From NCBI GenBank assembly GCA_027422505.1, contig JAPQWV010000050.1, positions 5,146,001 through 5,210,000 on the forward strand: 64,000 bases of DNA, given 5' to 3'. The first letter of the stretch is position 1; every line of letters begins with the position of its first letter. Positions 56,425 through 64,000 of the stretch are shown here, piece by piece. This DNA comes from Craterostigma plantagineum (lineage: Eukaryota; Streptophyta; Magnoliopsida; Lamiales; Linderniaceae). A program made the translations under genes and the position numbers. The notes beneath the pieces were generated by a model, which saw only the letters and a list, made by a program, of their open reading frames with translations, was not told where the DNA came from and searched no databases.

Positions 56425-57893
56425 TCAATTCATCGTTGTCGGACTATAACGTAGGTGTTTCGCGTAGTAGTCTACGAGCTGCATAACAGTGGAAGGAAAA
56501 GAAACGGCGGCGATAAATAAATATGTGACTATTTGGAAAGATGGAGCTTGCTTGGAGCACTTACCAGAAGTGGGTTGTTAGCCTTCAAGAATTTGTTATC
56601 CACTACAACTTTGCTCCCATCATATCTGCAGTGCAGTTGGCAACAATTTCACGGAAAGTATACGGCCTGTAAAACAAAGAGTTTAGCTAAAGATGAAATG
56701 GATGTGAAGAAGGGATCACAAACCTCAATGCCTCGAATGCCAAGAAAACCTCATGTCCGCCGTTTGATGCGGGATCTTTATAGCTTATAGGCCGAATAAT
56801 ATCTGCGACGGTGCACAAGCTCTTGGAATCCTCGAGCTTAACCCTGTTATTACTTTGAAGAAGTTTTGCATATTGAATGCTCGGGGGCATGACGGAAGGA
56901 TGATTTGAAAATACATTATAAACAGCACACAGTGTTTCATCTCTCTTGAACCTCTTGACATTGCCAGATTTCCTCTTCTTAGCTCCAGTTCATCGAACCG
57001 ATTGAACAGCCGTGCAAGCTTCATCGAAGCTCCTCAATTCATTAGCCACGGTGAGCTCCTTAGGTTCAGAACGGTGCATGTTATAACTGGCTAGAGCTGG
57101 AATTTGTTTCTGTTGAGGATTATCTTTTTTCTTGGGTTGAGCATGAGCCGCACCAGCCTTGCGCTTTCTGCCTCGTGGCCGGCCTCGACCAGATTTCAAC
57201 TTTCATATGCCAGAAAAGGATCATAAGAACGAAGAAAGTGATTACAAGGCGAAATCAATACACGAATTGCGTAACGGTCACGATACTCAATTGCACTGAC
57301 ACCTTAATCAGAAAAATCAACCTTTCTTCAAACGCATCGATAATATCTGAACACTGCGATAAGTTCTCGAAAGGCTCCCAAGTGTTGGCCGCCTCGGACC
57401 ATCCACGCCTTTCCATTAGAAACACGAACACGATTAATCGGCAGTAAAACAAAATGAACCTACTCATAACTCGCTAACTACTGCTTATGGAAGAGGGAGA
57501 ATTTTCCCATACACACTCAGCTAAAAAGCGAAATCAAATTAGAAAGCACAACTTAGCTGAGACTTACTCACCATTTGATCAAATACTGCACTTGGCCCTT
57601 CAAATTTCACCACATTCCAAAACAACGCACCGTAGAAGAAACATTATCCGTCAGTATCTCTAGAAGCACGTCAATTCCACAAAATGCAATTCACCGCACA
57701 AGTTAAACTACATCTGTTTCCGAACAACAAACCTTTCGAATACGCTTCCTTTGAACCGCCTCAATTTCATAGAATCCTTCATCGAGCTTCGTTCTTTCAC
57801 CTTCTTCACCGTTGATTTCGCTATCCCATGTTCGGCGTTCAACCGTCGATCCTCTTCCGCCACCGCAGATTCACCGCCGTTCTTTGGCGGCAA
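56425..57893 (-). pseudogene. LHP1-like chromodomain/chromoshadow gene, disrupted
   Basis: LHP1 (TFL2) reads H3K27me3 in Polycomb silencing. Here six exon-like pieces keep the family order: 57893-57733, 57597-57572, 57409-57322, 57199-56724, 56625-56565, 56478-56425. The chromodomain is intact across exons 1-3: [47 protein letters not shown]. The hinge has GRGRPRGRKRKAG. The chromoshadow part has PPSIQYAKLLQSNN, VADIIRPISYK, DGSKVVVDNKFLKANNPLL and DYYAKHLRYSPTTMN. Three faults are seen: the only upstream ATG (MPPKNGGESA) is in a different frame from the chromodomain; exon 4 opens TTGAAATCT where the frame needs one more T (Ser-Leu-Lys); and an in-frame TGA stands at about 56998 (VR*TGAKKRKSG). 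It could be a recent pseudogene or, in part, an assembly problem. Confidence 0.8.
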
Positions 57894-58586
57894 GGGTTCT
57901 GCAAGGTCATTATTGGTAATTTGACGCTTAGCTAGCTCCCTTCATTTGAGCTGAGATGTCCGTTTCATGAGTCCAACGTGTGTCGCGGGGATTTTATTTC
58001 ATGGTTCCCGTAGGGCTAATTTGGGAATTTCAAGATTTTAATACAACGATATAAACTATTTTAATGCATACACATATCAATATTGTATTATGTTCTACTA
58101 AACAATACTATTATTTATTTATCAAAATACTTCACATATCAATTAATTAGCATTTATCTCAAGTTTTTTAAATCCTCAACTTACCAACTTTAGTGTGTGG
58201 ATTATTAACAATTCAAATTTCGAAAGCACGATGTAGATGAAATGATCTTACACATTAAAGAACTACCAAAGAAGTCTCCGAACCGCATAGCATAATAAGG
58301 GTCAAAATAAATATTTATGAAATCTACAGATTAATTCCCACAACACGAGTCACTCTTTAGAAAATCCCATCGTCAACAGTAATGCATTAAATATCGTTAC
58401 CGAACAAAGTATAAAATCAATGTAATAACGACCCTAACGTTAGATCATTGATTGACTGATAAGACACATCATATTTCTACGCGAACCTACTCACAACTCA
58501 AAGAAAAAAAATGCAAGTTTTTCCACTATTTTTTCCCTCTACTCTACGTAATATTCAAAGATTTAATTTTTCAATAAGAGATACCC
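57894..58586. other. AT-rich intergenic DNA, no gene seen
   Basis: Flanks the LHP1-like copy and the F-box gene. No coding or repeat signal was recognised. Confidence 0.5.
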
Positions 58587-59792
58587 TTAGTGTAAGCTCA
58601 TCCTAGGCAAAACATGGACGGAAACGACCTCCGTGCCATGCGGCGGATCCACCATCCAAACTCGCCTTGTCATAACATCGACGACCACAATCTTATTACA
58701 AGAAGAAACAACTACGCACACTTTCCCTCGCCTGGCCGACAATTGCTCGGCACCTATAAGACACTCCAAACCCTCGACCATCGTTCGCCAGCAGTCTCCC
58801 TCCCAATCGTACTTCAAAAGCGTACCCTTTTCTTGATCCACCGCATACGCAGCACCGCCGTCCTCGTCGTCCGCCGCCGCGGGCCCGTTCCATCCCTCGA
58901 GCATTCCCCGAGGCATCGGCTCCCACCGATCCTCCGCGGCGAGGTACACCGCACCTTCCTTGGGACCCTTTCCCTTTAAGTTCACCATGAAGAGCTTCCC
59001 TCGAAACCCTATCGCCTCGATGGCCTCCCTGCTGAACCGCCCGTCTTTAAACGGGGAACGCCCGACCCAGCCCGAGCCCGTCTCGAGCCCCGACGGGTCC
59101 CACGACTCGATCGATCGGGCCACCTCGGATTGGTGCCGGGCTCCGACCCCGCTCGCCACGTAGACCGACCCGTCGAGCGAGCCTGCCACGCACCACCGTC
59201 GCGGGGCGGACAGCTCCGGCCCGAGGGCCCACGTTTTGGAAATCGGGTCGAAGACCAACGGGCGGGCCAGCGCGGGCTCGAACCAGCGGGTCGTGGCTGA
59301 TATGAGGACGAGTCGGCGGCCCGAGGACGTGATCGATTGGATGGGTAGGACCCGCGATATGAAGGATGGGTGGCGGCGGGTTATGTTTAGGGGCGGGTTG
59401 GAAGGCGGGTCGGGTAGGGGGACCCATTTCGAGGAGATTGGGTCGAAGCATGAGAATTTAATAACGCCCTCTGTGCCCAATGGGCCTTGACGATGGAAGG
59501 CGTCACCACCTGACCCTAATGACGTCATTAGATGATTCGCCGGCGGCGAGTCTTGCCGCCAGAGGACTGCGTAGAGGGAGAGGAACGGCGGGAAATCTTG
59601 GGAGTAGATGAGGTGGCGCCAGGCGGGGCAGACGCGACGGAGGAGAGATGGGCTTACGGCGGAGAGGCAAAGCTGGGCCAAGTGGTTGGGTAAGCCGGGG
59701 AGGAGCGCCGCCGTTGTTGTTGATGAGTCGTCAGTCGTCGTAGCTTCTGAGGTGGTTTCCGCCGCCGTGCCGAGCGGCGGCTCGTCGTCCAT
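58587..59792 (-). CDS. F-box/kelch-repeat protein (SKIP25/KUF1-like)
   Basis: This is a single exon of 401 residues starting MDDEPPLGTAAETT. An F-box-type helix set lies at about 32-75 (LLPGLPNHLAQLCLSAVSPS, LLRRVCPAWRHLIYSQDFPP), the SKP1-binding part of an SCF ubiquitin ligase. Kelch-type repeats follow: FDPISSKWVPLPDPP, VFDPISKTWALGPELSAPRR, GSVYVASGVGARHQSEVARS, IESWDPSG and EDRWEPMPRGMLEGW. The start at 59792 is favoured over the much longer upstream frame because TATATAA lies only about 60 bp before it. The gene is strongly GC-rich compared with its surroundings. Substrate unknown. Confidence 0.88.
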   Translation of the reverse strand: MDDEPPLGTAAETTSEATTTDDSSTTTAALLPGLPNHLAQLCLSAVSPSLLRRVCPAWRHLIYSQDFPPFLSLYAVLWRQDSPPANHLMTSLGSGGDAFHRQGPLGTEGVIKFSCFDPISSKWVPLPDPPSNPPLNITRRHPSFISRVLPIQSITSSGRRLVLISATTRWFEPALARPLVFDPISKTWALGPELSAPRRWCVAGSLDGSVYVASGVGARHQSEVARSIESWDPSGLETGSGWVGRSPFKDGRFSREAIEAIGFRGKLFMVNLKGKGPKEGAVYLAAEDRWEPMPRGMLEGWNGPAAADDEDGGAAYAVDQEKGTLLKYDWEGDCWRTMVEGLECLIGAEQLSARRGKVCVVVSSCNKIVVVDVMTRRVWMVDPPHGTEVVSVHVLPRMSLH

Positions 59793-59850
59793 GGGCTTGG
59801 TCTGAGATACAGCAGCGAAGAAGCCGTATTCGTGGGGTTTTCTTTTTGTC

Positions 59851-59857
59851 TTATATA
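59851..59857 (-). promoter_or_regulatory. TATA box of the F-box gene
   Basis: TATATAA on the minus strand about 60 bp upstream of the ATG at 59792. It supports the shorter protein start. Confidence 0.55.
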
Positions 59858-60944
59858 AACTGAGGATGGTGGGTGCTAAGCTAACTAACTGTACTTTTCG
59901 ATACATATTATTATCATGGAATGGACCATAATGATGTGTTATAATTACGCACACAAGTGGAGTAGGTTTTTGCGTGTGAATAAATGCAAAATATATAATA
60001 CATCGTTTGGTTATAAAAGCATAAAGGGACAAACGAAACACTTACAAGAACTGTTGGGAAAGTGATCATGCGAGCAACGATGTTGTGAAGTAAATACAGT
60101 CAAATATGTACTTTAGTTTCTCTTAGATGGGTCCAGCCAAGCAATGATGGGCGGGGCGGGGCGGGTCAGCAATGATGATTGCTCCAATACGAACCATCAT
60201 TTGGGTTCTAACCGTCTTAAGCTTTTTCCTTCTACGCGAAGGCTTATCTACAAAAAAAAATCATTTGGGTTTCTATAAAGTCATTCCATAGACATCTTGT
60301 GAGTTGGGTGACCTCACTGCATATGTCTGTTTCAACATACATTGAATGATTCCGCTTTTGAAGCTCCTTTTGGAATTAAGATGTGACCTTTTCATTAAAT
60401 GCAGCAGCCTTTGGAATTATTAGATGCTAAGAGAACCTCTTAAAATAGATTGAGAATCGTCTTCTCTGCAGTTCCCATCTTTCGGCAGCCATTGTTCGAC
60501 TACGCTGTGTGTGTTCGAGATAATATATGCATATAAATCCAAAGAAACTCCATAATATATGTAGTACAGTATCCTTAATTTCGGGCTTAGATTTAGCCTC
60601 GCTTAACATTTTATGTAAACATCAGACGTCGATGTAGAGGCATTAAATTCTCACAGCAAGTTGATGGAAAAAAAGGCAAAGCGACATTTTGGACAGTAAT
60701 GGGGCAGTTGAAAGCTATTATATAAATCGATGCTAATATGCTATTATTTCATAAAGTGCAATATGGAAGAGCAATCTATCTTAAATAGAGAAAAATAACA
60801 GGATCTTTCTCTCAGTCATACGAGTATATATCTCTATCAATCATAAATAGATAACCAATGTTGCTCATTCTCGTCACGTATAATAGAATAAAACTAGACA
60901 TTCTCATCTCACTTCAATCAAAATTTCTTCATATTTTTATTTGC
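59858..60944. other. F-box promoter and RIO2 3' flank, no gene seen
   Basis: Contains a GGCGGGGCGGGGCGGGTC G-rich tract near 60150 and otherwise AT-rich DNA. No gene is recognised. Confidence 0.45.

Positions 60945-64000
<3,056 letters not shown>

Noticed and set aside
58614..58979. A 121-codon plus-strand frame
   Set aside because: Antisense to the F-box/kelch gene; composition explained by that gene.

Overview
The window is nuclear DNA of a flowering plant, most likely an asterid eudicot; the order (perhaps Lamiales) is only an impression from the protein sequences. Genes are intron-rich with GT-AG splice sites, several families are plant-specific (PsbX, plant-type SYF1, siroheme synthase UPM1, plant-class O-fucosyltransferase), intergenic DNA is AT-rich, and plant transposon types recur (Mutator-like, hAT, Stowaway, foldback elements).

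Layout. 0-13 kb: start of a LYAR-type zinc-finger gene, PsbX (frame broken by one base), ribosomal protein S3, a small membrane protein, an FMN quinone reductase, the E1 subunit of 2-oxoglutarate dehydrogenase, a RING-H2 protein and the N-terminal acetyltransferase NAA10. 13.6-17.6 kb: a Mutator-like element carrying two convergent genes, a transposase and a plant-mobile-domain protein; each gene's first intron spans an array of palindromes at a period of about 32 bp. 17.6-30 kb: a PHD-finger protein, a polygalacturonase, a ZAT-like C2H2 repressor and mitochondrial ATP synthase OSCP. 30-40.5 kb: splicing factor SYF1, then a rearranged partial duplication in which the promoter and first 20 codons of the C2H2 gene are joined in frame to the 3' half of SYF1. 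This copy contains an inserted gene-fragment cluster and a hAT element that itself carries a Stowaway MITE. 41-47 kb: LSM7, a foldback element, ribosomal protein L31 (frame broken), a long inverted repeat made of Clot-thioredoxin sequence, a hAT element and the intact Clot gene. 47-64 kb: UPM1, an O-fucosyltransferase, a MUSE-like RING ligase, a small one-helix protein, tRNA-Ser(GCU), a decayed LHP1 copy, an F-box/kelch protein and most of the kinase RIO2.

The genes are mostly unrelated housekeeping and regulatory genes, as is normal for a plant chromosome, and do not form one pathway. The notable biology is structural. (1) The Mutator-like element has mirror-image architecture with its palindrome arrays inside host-style introns. 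(2) The C2H2/SYF1 chimera appears to have had its longest exon overwritten by gene conversion. (3) The Clot-derived hairpin beside the parental gene has the form expected of a young small-RNA locus. (4) Single-base losses in PsbX and L31 are either lesions or assembly indels and affect how the annotation should be read.

All coordinates were read by eye. Exon boundaries rest on reading-frame continuity plus splice consensus. Family assignments are from memory of the families, without database searches.
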